From Parabacteroides distasonis ATCC 8503 (GTDB lineage: Bacteria; Bacteroidota; Bacteroidia; Bacteroidales; Tannerellaceae): a stretch of DNA of 64,000 nt. Both the position numbers and the translations under genes were made by a program. The stretch's first letter is position 1. Each line of letters starts with the position of its first letter. The stretch covers positions 2,996,501-3,060,500 of the forward strand of contig NC_009615.1 in assembly GCF_000012845.1 (NCBI RefSeq), given 5' to 3'. Below the pieces are notes generated by a model. The model was not told where the DNA came from. It saw nothing but the letters and a program-made list of their open reading frames with translations, and made no database searches. Positions 27,524 through 36,942 of the stretch are shown here, one piece after another.

Positions 27524-28819
27524 ATGACTATGGCAACAAAGAAGTTACATTTCGAGACATTACAACTTCATGTAGGACAAGAACAACCGGATCCCGCAAC
27601 CGACGCACGTGCAGTACCCATTTATCAAACAACTTCCTATGTATTCCATAACGCACAACATGCGGCAGACCGTTTCGGCCTACGTGACGCAGGGAATATT
27701 TACGGACGTTTGACAAACTCCACGCAAGGCGTTTTCGAGGCACGTGTAGCTGCCTTAGAAGGAGGTGTGGCAGGTTTGGCCGTGGCTTCAGGAGCAGCGG
27801 CTGTCACCTATGCGTTACAGAACATAGTGAGGGCAGGAGATCATATTATCGCGGCCGATAATTTGTATGGCGGTTCCTTCAACCTGATCACCCATACACT
27901 GGCCTCCCAAGGCATTACTAATACGATTATCAATGTAAATGACCTAAACGCATTAGAAGCAGCCATCCGGGAAAACACGAAAGCCATTTATGTAGAGACA
28001 TTCGGGAATCCTAACTCTGACGTAACGAATCTGGATGCGGTAGCGGAAGTCGCTCACCGATACCATGTTCCATTAATCGTAGACAATACGTTCGGAACCC
28101 CCTACTTGATTCGTCCGATCGAACATGGAGCTGACATTGTCATCCATTCCGCCACAAAGTTCATAGGAGGACACGGCAGTAGCCTAGGAGGTGTAATTGT
28201 AGACGGAGGTACTTTCGACTGGAAGGCGAATGCAGATAAGTTCCCTACATTAGCTAAACCAGACCCAAGTTATCATGGAGCCATATTTGCGGACGTAGCA
28301 GGTTCCGCCGCCTTTGTCACCCGTATCCGTGCGGTCATTCTTCGCGATACCGGGGCAACGATCTCTCCTTTCAATGCTTTTATATTGTTGCAAGGATTAG
28401 AGACCTTATCCCTACGCGTGGAGCGCCATGTAGCAAACGCATTGAAAGTCGTGGATTATTTATCAAAACATCCGAAAGTAGAAAAAGTGAATCATCCATC
28501 ACTTCCTACCCATCCGGACCATGAACTTTACAATAAATATTTCCCGAATGGTGCCGGCAGTATCTTCACCTTCGAGATCAAAGGCGGGCAGGAAGCCGCT
28601 TGGAAATTCATCGACTCACTGGAGATATTTTCCCTACTAGCGAATGTCGCCGATGTAAAGAGCCTTGTCATTCATCCATACACGACCACTCATTCCCAGA
28701 TGAGCCCGGAAGAACTTGCCCAACAGCACATAACACCATCCACCGTACGCTTGAGCATCGGAACCGAATATATAGATGATATTATAGATGATCTGGATCA
28801 AGCTTTCGCTAAAATCTGA
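27524..28819 (+). CDS. metY: O-acetylhomoserine sulfhydrylase (PLP, Cys/Met metabolism)
   Basis: 431 residues. A gamma-family PLP enzyme that joins sulfide (or methanethiol) to O-acetylhomoserine, giving homocysteine in methionine synthesis. Motifs: [9 protein letters not shown]-type [45 protein letters not shown] (as IVDNTFGTP...) and the PLP lysine in [12 protein letters not shown]. The long form with the internal insert after the Lys ([15 protein letters not shown]) marks it as MetY and not MetB. Start MTMATKK; MATKK two codons later is equally possible. Confidence 0.93.
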   Translation: [431 protein letters not shown]

Positions 28820-28854
28820 TAGCGCACTTCCAAAAGGAAAAGGACAGAAGCAAA

Positions 28855-28890
28855 GAAGGCGATCCCTGTTCGACACAAGGATCGTCTTTC
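28855..28890 (+). terminator. metY terminator
   Basis: Stem GAAGGCGATCC (28855-28865) with GGATCGTCTTTC (28879-28890), then a short T-rich tail. It lies 36 bp after the metY stop. Confidence 0.65.
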
Positions 28891-28921
28891 TAATCAACAT
28901 CACATCGAGCCAAGGTTACAC

Positions 28922-29320
28922 TCATTTATTCTCAGCCAAATAGATATCCGTAAATGTCACAGCTCCGGTTAATCGGTTATTGTTGTTAGTTACATTTAAC
29001 AATATGACATACTTGCGATACTGATCGGCTGTCAACGCCTCTTTCATCAGCTTCAAATTGCCGTACACGGCTTTTTGCAATCGTTCATCCTGACGCTTCA
29101 GGTCTTTGCTCAAACTCTTTCTTTGTTCTTGTACAAAATAATCATTAATGTTAAGTACCTCCTCCATTTGGTAAGGAGCCAATCCTAGATAAGAACTCAA
29201 TCGGCTAAACTCTACCGCAAACGGTTCTTTATTCCCATATTCATTCACACATTGCGCTTTCGCAAAATTCATTGTAGCACTCATTCCCAAAACCGCTACC
29301 GCCATAATTAACTTTCTCAT
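28922..29320 (-). CDS. Secreted small protein of unknown function
   Basis: 132 residues with a signal peptide (~1-22, MRKLIMAVAVLGMSATMNFA). The mature helical part contains YLGLAPYQMEEVLNINDYF, LKRQDERLQKAVYGNLKLMK and LTADQYRKYVILLNVTNNNN. The pattern of an 'LTxxQ.xKY' end is common among small Bacteroidetes periplasmic proteins, but I cannot assign a function. Transcribed toward metY, with no operon partner. Confidence 0.75.
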   Translation of the reverse strand: MRKLIMAVAVLGMSATMNFAKAQCVNEYGNKEPFAVEFSRLSSYLGLAPYQMEEVLNINDYFVQEQRKSLSKDLKRQDERLQKAVYGNLKLMKEALTADQYRKYVILLNVTNNNNRLTGAVTFTDIYLAENK

Positions 29321-29601
29321 AATACCTACAATTTACCTATTACAAAACCATTTACAAAACAAACACTCATTTTAGAGAAGATAGCCTAAACATTCTTTTG
29401 TTTCGGACTAATCCTTTTTTACAAACCTATTAACCAATCTAATGTGTATGATAAAACTCGGATTAACATCAAAATTTCAACTTACATCTTATTGATGTAT
29501 CTCCTTGTTTGTATTGCAAAGATGAAGAATTATCGGATAGGAAGTTTCCGATTGTTGACGAAAAGGAAAAAATGGGGATTGAACACGAAAAGGGCAAAAA
29601 A
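29321..29601. other. Intergenic region without recognised gene
   Basis: About 280 bp between the small secreted protein and the terminator of the LytTR pair. It contains a TAGGTTTG-type box on the minus strand (29422-29429) that could drive the secreted protein, but no matching TTG element at the right distance. Plus-strand frames here are short and unconvincing. Confidence 0.4.
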
Positions 29602-29626
29602 ATACCGGCTTTAAGAGAACCGGCAT
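29602..29626 (-). terminator. Terminator of the LytTR two-component operon
   Basis: Stem around TACCGGCTT / GAACCGGCA (29603-29625) with seven A on its left, i.e. a U-tail in the minus-strand transcript. It lies 14 bp past the response-regulator stop. Confidence 0.75.
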
Positions 29627-29639
29627 TTCTATTTAATTA

Positions 29640-30395
29640 TTATTCCAGACTTACTATCCAAGACTTAAACTCGGATGCTTTATTTTTACTAATATATATA
29701 CGCTCAGGCACTTCTATATCCAAAGTAACGAGCAAACGGCTATCAAACCAAATTGTTATGTCCTTCACGCTATCACGAGAAATGATGAATTGTTTATTCG
29801 CACGAATAAAATCAGCAGGACTTAAAGAAGAAATTATCTGTTCCAATGTTTTAGCATATGGATACGAATTACCACTCTTTAAATAAACATATGTATTCTT
29901 ATCAGCCGTATAGAAACAAGACACATCTTTCAAGCTAATAGGCAACAATTTATCCTTAATAGGAATCAGTAGTTTATCCTTGTATTTAGGAGTAGTAGAC
30001 AACTGTGTTAATTGGGATAAATAATGGATGATATCTTGATGATTCCATCGGCTAAACTTATCTAAGGCCCTTTTCAATTCTTCCGACTTAATCGGCTTCA
30101 AGATATAGTCTATGCTGTTTACTTTGAAAGCGTCGATCGCATATTGATCGTACGCCGTAGTAAAGATAATCGGTGCCTCCACCTCTATCTGGTCAAAAAT
30201 AGCGAAAGCGGAACCGTCCGATAAATGAATATCCATAAAAATCAAATCCGGCCTCGGATTGGCTTGCAGCCAACGTACCGTTTGCTGGACACTCTCCGTA
30301 TTTCCCATGATCTCAAGCGTGGGATCTATTGTAACCAACATATCCGCTAAGTTCTCATAGGCGGCGGTCTCGTCCTCTACGATCAGTATTCTCAT
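29640..30395 (-). CDS. LytTR family response regulator
   Basis: 251 residues. N-terminal receiver (1-~120) with the phospho-acceptor Asp in DLIFMDIHLSDGSAF (near 56), Thr in IFTTAYDQYAIDAF and Lys in DYILKPIK. C-terminal LytTR DNA-binding domain (~150-245; LLPISLKDVSCFYTADKNTY, FIRANKQFIISRDSV). It pairs with the histidine kinase 6 bp upstream. Targets cannot be told from the sequence. Confidence 0.93.
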   Translation of the reverse strand: MRILIVEDETAAYENLADMLVTIDPTLEIMGNTESVQQTVRWLQANPRPDLIFMDIHLSDGSAFAIFDQIEVEAPIIFTTAYDQYAIDAFKVNSIDYILKPIKSEELKRALDKFSRWNHQDIIHYLSQLTQLSTTPKYKDKLLIPIKDKLLPISLKDVSCFYTADKNTYVYLKSGNSYPYAKTLEQIISSLSPADFIRANKQFIISRDSVKDITIWFDSRLLVTLDIEVPERIYISKNKASEFKSWIVSLE

Positions 30396-30401
30396 ATAGC
30401 A

Positions 30402-31418
30402 TCATTTTAGGGGTAGGTATACCTGAAACTCATCCTCATCAGATTCTACCCGTATTTGTTTATTCATTAATAGCAAGAAACGATTCTCCAGATTCTTAAG
30501 CCCGGTTCCATTCGTATCCGGTAAGGTCAATTTCGGATAGATTGGATTAGAAACAACCAGTTCCATTCGCTCGTTCAGCCGGATCAAGATATCCATCCGG
30601 TGCTCGCTGTCTATAATATTATGTACCGTCACGTTCTCTACCAACGGAAGCAAAGATAATACGGGAATTCGCAAGTTCCGCTTATCTTCGGGAACTTCGA
30701 TCGTAAAAGTAAGCTTATTGGCGAAACGGACTACCATTACATGCTGAAAAGCCTCTATAAACGCAAGCTCCTCCGACAGTGGTACCAAATTCTTTTTATC
30801 ACTCTGAAGGATATAACGGAATATATCGGACAATTTCGTAACATACAACAAGGTATTCTCATCGTTTTTCTTCCGTATCAAGGAGGAGATTCCATTCAAT
30901 GAATTGAAAAAGAAATGCGGATTGATCTGGTTCACCAATGCATCGCAGCGGCTCTGCAAATTCTCGACACGCAGATTCTCGATCAATTGATCCTTTTCCC
31001 GTTGATTGTGATATAGCATTTGTATATAGCCGATCAAGGTACATAACAACGCCAACACGATAAACTGGAAGATAATGATACTCAAAAAACGATCATAACT
31101 AATAGTCAGGAAGGAGATCAATTTATAGACAACAAAGCCTCCGGAAACGTACAGGGCATTCCAGAGCAACCGCTCGAAGAAGGAGGTACAATCCTCATGC
31201 CTCAAGTTACTTTTCAGCAAAAACCAAATAAGTCCCCAGAAGTAAAGAAAACGGAACCCAAAGAAGAGTAAAAATCCTTGATGATCGTTCGGAGCCAGAT
31301 AGCTCATGTCACAAAAGATCCATGCCAAATTCGGGTAGGCGATAAACACCGCGCAAACCAAACTGACCAACCAAGGTTTAGCCTTGACCACTGATATCTT
31401 TTCATCCAATGAACCCAT
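30402..31418 (-). CDS. LytS/YehU-type sensor histidine kinase
   Basis: 338 residues from MGSLDEK; an extension to 31460 is open. Four or five membrane helices (~10-140; WLVSLVCAVFIAYPNLAWIF and others) without a periplasmic sensor domain. A short coiled coil is followed by the His_kinase domain with the phospho-His in QINPHFFFNSLNGISSL and N-box region SLLPLVENVTVHNI. The ATPase end reads TNGTGLKNLENRFLLL. The gene order, kinase then LytTR regulator, is that of a complete two-component system. Confidence 0.9.
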   Translation of the reverse strand: MGSLDEKISVVKAKPWLVSLVCAVFIAYPNLAWIFCDMSYLAPNDHQGFLLFFGFRFLYFWGLIWFLLKSNLRHEDCTSFFERLLWNALYVSGGFVVYKLISFLTISYDRFLSIIIFQFIVLALLCTLIGYIQMLYHNQREKDQLIENLRVENLQSRCDALVNQINPHFFFNSLNGISSLIRKKNDENTLLYVTKLSDIFRYILQSDKKNLVPLSEELAFIEAFQHVMVVRFANKLTFTIEVPEDKRNLRIPVLSLLPLVENVTVHNIIDSEHRMDILIRLNERMELVVSNPIYPKLTLPDTNGTGLKNLENRFLLLMNKQIRVESDEDEFQVYLPLK

Positions 31419-31527
31419 ACGATTGTATCTTTTTTCGTATACAAAGGAATAAAAAATCATTCACATCCTTCTCCAGTGCAGGAAGAAAGCGAAAAAAAAG
31501 AGTTAAAGACGAATTATCCCCGAATGA

Positions 31528-33084
31528 TCATCCTACCGGTATCTTCAGTACTTGACCCGGACGGATATCCGGACTTGACAGCCCATTCACCTTTTGTAAG
31601 GAAGAGGCGGTAACCCCAGGGTATTTCTTGGAAATCGAATAAAGCGAATCTCCCGATTTAACCTTATAAGAGACAAAATCTTTATTAGCGGAAGCGATCT
31701 GTTTTGTAGCGGCGGAAGCCGACTTTTTCGTTGTTGTCGCAGTCGATTTCGCAGTCACGGTAGTTGATTTCACCGGAGTCTTGGTAGCCGAGGCAAAAGC
31801 GACACCCCCATTATCTACATATAATCTTAACCGTTTTCCTTTCGCTACCCGGTTGGAGCCTAGCCCGTTCCATTTACGGATATCTTTCGCTGTCACGCCA
31901 TAGCGATTAGCGATCGTATAAAGATTCTCACCACTCAATACCACGTGGGTGATTTTTTCCCGGGTCGCACCACTTGGTAAAGAGCCATTAGAGTTATTCG
32001 CAGAAATGCAATTCGCCAACAGTTCCTCGATCCGATGCGTATAGACCGTATCTTCTTTATCGATAAAAGCATAGGTTTCCGCCGCAGGTAGTTTCAAAAC
32101 CGAAGGGCGGGTATTACCCGGAACGATGTCTCTTTTATATTGTGGATTTAACGCACGCAACGTCTCAATATCTACTTGCAATAGATCCGATACCTGCTGC
32201 AAATGTAGGGCATTATTCACCATGACCGTATCCGTGGCTAGCGGCAAGCTGGTTTGCATCGGACAGATGTTATGCTCGCAATAATAATTCATGACGTAAT
32301 TGGCGGCAATAAATAAGGGGACGTATGAACGAGTCTCTTTCGGTAAATAAGGGAAGATATCCCAGAAGTCCGTCTTGCCCCCCGAACGACGGATCGCTTT
32401 ATTCACGTTGCCCGGCCCGCAGTTATAAGATGCCAACACTAAATTCCAATCCCCATAGATAGCGTACATATCCTTGAAATACTTACAAGCGGCCTCGGTC
32501 GCTTTCAAGGGGTCCCGGCGCTCGTCCACCAAGCTATTAATCTCCAAGCCATAGCTCTTACCCGTAGGAAGCATGAATTGCCATAAACCACAAGCGCCCA
32601 CACGAGAGAGGGCTACCGGATTCAAGGCACTTTCCACGACGGCGAGATATTTCAATTCAATAGGCAGGCCATGCTCATCCAACACCTGCTCGATTATCGG
32701 AAAATAAAAGTCCGCCATCCCCAGCATATAACGCACTAAATTTCGTTTACGCTCCGCATATAAGTCAATACAATCACGCACTATATTATTATAGGGCAAA
32801 GCGATCACGCTGGGAAGCCTAGACAGGCGGTCGATATAGACCGAATCCGGGAAATAGACATTCTCGTCGTCATCATGGCAAAAGTCCTCTCTTTTTGAGA
32901 AATATTGCACATGCCAAGTACGGAGCAAACTATCCACGTTCGCATCCAAGCTTTCCGGAATCAATCCGACCTCAGACTCCAGCGAGCTTAAGGTATCTTT
33001 TTCCTCAATTCGGGTCTCTTCCTGCGCATAGACCAATGAGACCAAACAATTTAAACAAATGAGTGCTAGCAGGTATCTTTTCAT
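31528..33084 (-). CDS. mltD: Membrane-bound lytic transglycosylase with LysM repeats
   Basis: 518 residues from MKRYLLALIC; signal peptide ~1-20. SLT domain (~115-270) with catalytic Glu in VVESALNPVALSRVGACG, LWQFMLPTGKSYGLE and ASYNCGPGNVNKAIRRSG. Two C-terminal LysM domains (VVLSGENLYTIANRYGV and YKVKSGDSLYSISKKYPGV) are separated by a Thr/Lys/Ala linker. It cleaves peptidoglycan glycan strands. Last gene of the parA-parB-DUF5683-mltD operon, 5 bp behind DUF5683. Confidence 0.93.
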   Translation of the reverse strand: MKRYLLALICLNCLVSLVYAQEETRIEEKDTLSSLESEVGLIPESLDANVDSLLRTWHVQYFSKREDFCHDDDENVYFPDSVYIDRLSRLPSVIALPYNNIVRDCIDLYAERKRNLVRYMLGMADFYFPIIEQVLDEHGLPIELKYLAVVESALNPVALSRVGACGLWQFMLPTGKSYGLEINSLVDERRDPLKATEAACKYFKDMYAIYGDWNLVLASYNCGPGNVNKAIRRSGGKTDFWDIFPYLPKETRSYVPLFIAANYVMNYYCEHNICPMQTSLPLATDTVMVNNALHLQQVSDLLQVDIETLRALNPQYKRDIVPGNTRPSVLKLPAAETYAFIDKEDTVYTHRIEELLANCISANNSNGSLPSGATREKITHVVLSGENLYTIANRYGVTAKDIRKWNGLGSNRVAKGKRLRLYVDNGGVAFASATKTPVKSTTVTAKSTATTTKKSASAATKQIASANKDFVSYKVKSGDSLYSISKKYPGVTASSLQKVNGLSSPDIRPGQVLKIPVG

Positions 33085-33089
33085 GTATA

Positions 33090-33800
33090 TCAGAATTTTA
33101 GACTGCAATTCAATCCGTAAGTACGAGGCGTGACACTCGTCTTCGGACTAACAACCGGCTCCAAATGCAAGGATAAATCCGGTGATATATCAAAATCGAA
33201 TAACTGGGCATCCACGTAGGCATCCACGATACTCAACGCATACACCCCGACCGTAATAATTATACTCAAGTCTCTATATCGACGAAAATAATCCTTCTGT
33301 CTTTTCAATTGATCCTTGAAATTTGAATTATTAATCGCATCCTCAGGAGCCATGGAAGTCAAGTCTTGCCAACTTTTACTCCAAGCATCCGGATTTTCCA
33401 GATTCTTAGCGGCATCATACATGATATCCTTATAAGCCGTCGAATAATCCTTATAGTTCTTGTTGTTCCAAGTCACGGCATACATACATCCCATCAAGCC
33501 ACCGTAAACGATCGGTAATTTCCAATATTTCCGGTTATAGATCTGTCCCAGACCCGGTACCAAGGCGAACAAGACCGCTTTTGTCGGATTCGGCTTAAAA
33601 GCCAGCTTCATCTTCACTTCCGGTACGCCCACCGAATCGGCCGCCATCAAGACGGCTTGCACGGTAGAATCCGGGGCAGCTACCTCCACGGAATCGGAAA
33701 CTATAGCAGGAACGGCTTTCTCCGTCTTATCCTCCTGTGCGTTACCCATCCCGGCATAGCACATGAATCCGATCAAAAGGAGTATGATTCGATTTCTCAT
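33090..33800 (-). CDS. DUF5683 protein (membrane protein in par operon)
   Basis: 236 residues with signal peptide (~1-21). The DUF5683 region contains KAVLFALVPGLGQIYNRKYW, LPIVYGGLMGCMYAVTW and RRYRDLSIIITVGVYALSIV, giving two or three membrane passes and the recurrent 'PGLGQIYN.K.WK' signature. It overlaps parB by 4 bp. This placement between parB and mltD is common in Bacteroidetes and links chromosome segregation genes with cell-wall remodelling. Molecular role unknown. Confidence 0.88.
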   Translation of the reverse strand: MRNRIILLLIGFMCYAGMGNAQEDKTEKAVPAIVSDSVEVAAPDSTVQAVLMAADSVGVPEVKMKLAFKPNPTKAVLFALVPGLGQIYNRKYWKLPIVYGGLMGCMYAVTWNNKNYKDYSTAYKDIMYDAAKNLENPDAWSKSWQDLTSMAPEDAINNSNFKDQLKRQKDYFRRYRDLSIIITVGVYALSIVDAYVDAQLFDFDISPDLSLHLEPVVSPKTSVTPRTYGLNCSLKF

Positions 33801-34684
33801 TTCAATTTATCCAGTAACCCGATCAATTGCTCCAACTCTTCTTCCGTGGCGAAAGGAATCGTAATTTTACCTTTTCCCTTCTCATTGCAAGTCAACTGGA
33901 CTTTCGTATTGAAGTAACGGGACAAATGATCTTTCAGCAATTTAAACTCTTCCGGAAGTATCGGCTTACGATCCGATTTTTTCTTTTCCGGCAATTCCGG
34001 TTGTATTCCCTCGGCTATATTACGCACCATCTCCTCCACGTTACGAACGGAGAGTCCTTGAGCCAATATCTGCTCATATAAAGCTAATTGAACCTCCGGA
34101 TCATCCACCGGGATCAATGCCCGGGCATGTCCCATATCGATCTTCTTGTCCTTCAATCCTACTTGGATCTCGGCGGGAAGTTTCAATAAACGAAGGTAAT
34201 TAGCGATCGTAGCACGTTTCTTTCCAACCCTTTCGCTCAGCCCCTCTTGGGTCAAGCCGTAATTATCGATTAATTTTTGATAAGCTAACGCGATTTCGAT
34301 AGAGTTCAAGTCCTCTCGTTGGATATTCTCTATCAAAGCCATCTCCACCACGTTCTCGTCGGCCGCCGTCTTAATATAAGCGGGAATACGCTCCAAACCT
34401 GCTTTAAGCGACGCACGATAACGGCGTTCGCCAGAGATGATCATATATTGCTCGGGGCCGATTTCCTTCAACGTAATCGGCTGTATCACGCCTAACGAAC
34501 GGATAGAGGTAGCCAACTCCTCCAAGGTCTCTTCCTCAAAGACAGATCGAGGTTGTTCCGGATTAGGCTGGATCTTGCTTAACTCGATCTCACTAATAGA
34601 CGATGAACCACCTGTCTTCAGGTCATCCATCGTAATTAACGCGTCTAATCCACGGCCTAACGCCGATCTTTTTAATGCTGCCAT
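33797..34684 (-). CDS. parB: Chromosome partitioning protein ParB
   Basis: 295 residues: N-terminal CTPase/ParB domain (~28-120, LSKIQPNPEQPRSVFEEETL; ISGERRYRASLKAGL; ENIQREDLNSIEIALAY), then HTH (~135-165, LTQEGLSERVGKKRATIANY), then C-terminal dimerisation end. It loads on parS and works with ParA (gene overlapping by 13 bp upstream). I found no convincing parS site in the window. Confidence 0.96.
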   Translation of the reverse strand: MAALKRSALGRGLDALITMDDLKTGGSSSISEIELSKIQPNPEQPRSVFEEETLEELATSIRSLGVIQPITLKEIGPEQYMIISGERRYRASLKAGLERIPAYIKTAADENVVEMALIENIQREDLNSIEIALAYQKLIDNYGLTQEGLSERVGKKRATIANYLRLLKLPAEIQVGLKDKKIDMGHARALIPVDDPEVQLALYEQILAQGLSVRNVEEMVRNIAEGIQPELPEKKKSDRKPILPEEFKLLKDHLSRYFNTKVQLTCNEKGKGKITIPFATEEELEQLIGLLDKLK

Positions 34685-35451
34685 AATCCTTTATTTTTTT
34701 CAACAATCTCCTGCGCCAACTGCATATGGTTGATAGATCCTTTCGAATCCGCATCATACAATAAGACAGGTTTACCGTAACTGGAAGCCTCGCTCAACTT
34801 CACGTTTCGTTGGATCACGGTAGTAAATACCAAATCGCGGAACGGACGTTTCACTTCCTCATAAATCTGGTTCGCCAAACGCAGGCGGGAATCATACATA
34901 GTCAAGAGGAATCCCTCTATCTCCAGTGCCGGGTTCAGCTTTGATTTGATAATCTTGATCGTATTCAACAGCTTACTGATACCTTCCAAGGCGAAATACT
35001 CGCATTGTACCGGGATGATCACCGAATCGGCGGCTGTCAAGGCATTCACGGTTATCAATCCCAAAGAAGGAGAGCAGTCGATCAGGATAAAATCGTACTT
35101 CTCTTTCAGCGGTGTCAATATCTGCTTCAAGATCCGTTCACGATTCTCCAAGTTTAGCATCTCGATCTCCGCTCCCACCAAATCGATATGAGAGGGGATG
35201 ATATCCAGTCCTTCCACTTCAGTCTGTGTGATAGCGCCGCTCGCGTCCTCACCGTTCACCAGACATTCATAGATAGAAAGTTCTACATTACGTATGTCCA
35301 CACCCAGACCGGATGAGGCATTCGCCTGCGGATCAGCGTCTACGACCAGCACCTTTTTCTCAAGAGCGGCCAATGACGCAGCCAGATTAATCGTGGTGGT
35401 TGTCTTCCCGACTCCACCTTTCTGATTTGCTAAAGCGATAATCTTTCCCAT
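34672..35451 (-). CDS. parA: Chromosome partitioning ATPase ParA (Soj)
   Basis: 259 residues from MGKIIALANQ. Deviant Walker A KGGVGKTTTTINLAASL, A' motif VLVVDADPQANASSG, Walker B FILIDCSPSLGLITVNAL. No N-terminal HTH, so it is the chromosomal Soj type that dimerises on DNA with ATP. A longer frame to 35517 is open but has no support. First gene of its operon. Confidence 0.96.
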   Translation of the reverse strand: MGKIIALANQKGGVGKTTTTINLAASLAALEKKVLVVDADPQANASSGLGVDIRNVELSIYECLVNGEDASGAITQTEVEGLDIIPSHIDLVGAEIEMLNLENRERILKQILTPLKEKYDFILIDCSPSLGLITVNALTAADSVIIPVQCEYFALEGISKLLNTIKIIKSKLNPALEIEGFLLTMYDSRLRLANQIYEEVKRPFRDLVFTTVIQRNVKLSEASSYGKPVLLYDADSKGSINHMQLAQEIVEKNKGLWQH

Positions 35452-35647
35452 ACTATACCTAATTAATTCGAGGGCAAAACTAAACATTAAAAACTGAACC
35501 AAACAGGGTTCAATCAAAACAATGCTTGTTTTGTTGATAAATCGCCCTAACTGTTGATAACTCGCAAATATAAGCAGAATAAATCAAATAGGGGGTTATA
35601 AGGCTGGTATATAGGTGTTTTTTTGGAAATGATAACGAAGTTTTAAG

Positions 35648-36067
35648 TTACATACAGACCCATCCCATCCTCCGGGCAATGTCTTGGAATATATTTTTAT
35701 CGCAGGAAGGAACCTTTATCGTATAGATCTCAGACCGTGATTCCACATGAAAATATCCCTTTTCCGGAAGCCTTTCCTCCGGCAAGGCCTTTCCCTCAAA
35801 AGACTGTAGCTCATAATGATTATCATTATAAGACACATTGAAATATTCATTGTCATTCTCCGGATTCAGATAAAGAGTCCTTAAATCGATCCTTCCTCCC
35901 CAATAATCATCCAGCCTAGAGGATGAAATCTTAATACCCGTATACCTGCATCCAGCCCCATCATCGAAAAGCAGGCATAAGTATTGCGTACCAAAAGAAT
36001 CTTTAGCCACAAGGATTTGAGGCACACCATAAAACTCTAGGATCCTATCTAAAAACAAATTAGTCAT
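35648..36067 (-). CDS. Small hypothetical protein (possibly DUF6575)
   Basis: 139 residues, soluble, beta-rich: RILEFYGVPQILVAKDSFG, QYLCLLFDDGAGCRYTGIKI, YNDNHYELQSFEGKALPEE. The opening (strand, 'KDxFGxxYLCLL') is like DUF6575 proteins, which I know only as short genomic partners of unknown role. Its start overlaps by ATGA the end of the broken gene upstream, indicating a former two-gene operon. Confidence 0.6.
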   Translation of the reverse strand: MTNLFLDRILEFYGVPQILVAKDSFGTQYLCLLFDDGAGCRYTGIKISSSRLDDYWGGRIDLRTLYLNPENDNEYFNVSYNDNHYELQSFEGKALPEERLPEKGYFHVESRSEIYTIKVPSCDKNIFQDIARRMGWVCM

Positions 36068-36292
36068 AACATCATTACCTTTGCCTTATTTACATCAAAA
36101 CAATAAGATCGCCACCAAGAATAATGAGCCACACCGAATGTCTTTTTAATCATGCCATCTTCTTTGCGAGAAGAAATCCAATGATTTCACAGGATCTCCT
36201 TCCGCAATTCTATAAAACACCCCACTACACGCCATAGCATCCGAAGGTGGACATAAGTCCGGTAGCTCCTCAAACCATTTCCTTTCTTCCAT
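36064..36292 (-). pseudogene. Internally deleted/frameshifted small gene
   Basis: The frame from MEERKWFEELPDLCPPSDAM runs 48 codons and stops at 36146. In another frame the sequence continues with GMIKKTFGVAHYSWWRSYCF and ends at 36064 exactly overlapping the next start (ATGA). I recall Bacteroides proteins of ~110-140 residues that begin 'WFE.LPxxCPPxDA...DFFSQR' and end '..HYSWWR...'. The two ends therefore look like one protein whose middle was lost with a frame change. Confidence 0.5.
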
Positions 36293-36385
36293 GATATCGC
36301 AAATATAAGCAGAATAAACAATATACCATATCAAGAATCCCATAAATATGACTAACGAGAAACCATAGCTAAACCACGTTTACCA

Positions 36386-36845
36386 TTTTGACAATTTGTA
36401 ATATCAAGTCCCGGAGAATCGATTTTTCCGGGCTGATGGACAGTTCATTCTCAAATACGAGAAAAAATTTCAGCAATCATTTACATGACAGCGTCTTATC
36501 GAAAAACGGCCTTTCATTCTAGCGGAATTCATTCATTGTAATTCATATTTAGTGGGTTGCTTGAGGGGGTTTATGGGGTTAGAACTGGGTCGTAACAAGG
36601 TTATGATGCCCATCCACAAGTATCAACAACCCTATTCTTGACTATTCACGATGCCCATCGGCACTACCGGCGTTGCCCAACGCGACCTATCGCATAGGCT
36701 TTCACCACTTATCACGTACAAAAAGGGGGCTTTTTCAATGAAAAATGCCGTTTACAGTCATCCAGCCTCTGCTATTTTACGCTCTCCACCGAAAAGGGAT
36801 GTCACACATATAGACATTTATCTATCAAAAAGAAAGAATAACAGG
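36386..36845 (+). repeat. S-layer-associated intergenic repeat, copy B
   Basis: About 460 bp alignable with 61540-62000 (copy C) along its whole length in the same order: 'cccggagaatcgattttt', 'cagcaatca', 'gttcatcgtaattcatat'-like blocks, 'ggttac..gaactgggt', 'aatgcccatc', 'gttgcccaacgcgac'. The rightmost part also matches copy A at 1-95. Copies lie beside DUF6383 genes. No mobile-element gene is inside. Confidence 0.75.
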
Positions 36846-36896
36846 GCAGTAGAGCCTAGAACCTGCACGAGTAGTCCTTACAATCCACGCCGGTAG
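36651..36896 (+). CDS. Repeat-borne small ORF (copy B), doubtful gene
   Basis: 81 codons starting MPIGTTGVAQRD. The copy-C ORF at 61804 starts MPNGSIGVTQRD and keeps the same frame through FSMKN..Y and the K..V(T/H)I..Y..K region. Frame conservation between diverged copies is consistent with a real peptide. It is also consistent with recent duplication. No ribosome site, domain or expression signal is evident. Confidence 0.25.
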   Translation: MPIGTTGVAQRDLSHRLSPLITYKKGAFSMKNAVYSHPASAILRSPPKRDVTHIDIYLSKRKNNRAVEPRTCTSSPYNPRR

Positions 36897-36942
36897 TCGC
36901 ATATGACAACACCGATACTCACACAAGGTGCTCATGAGAAAA

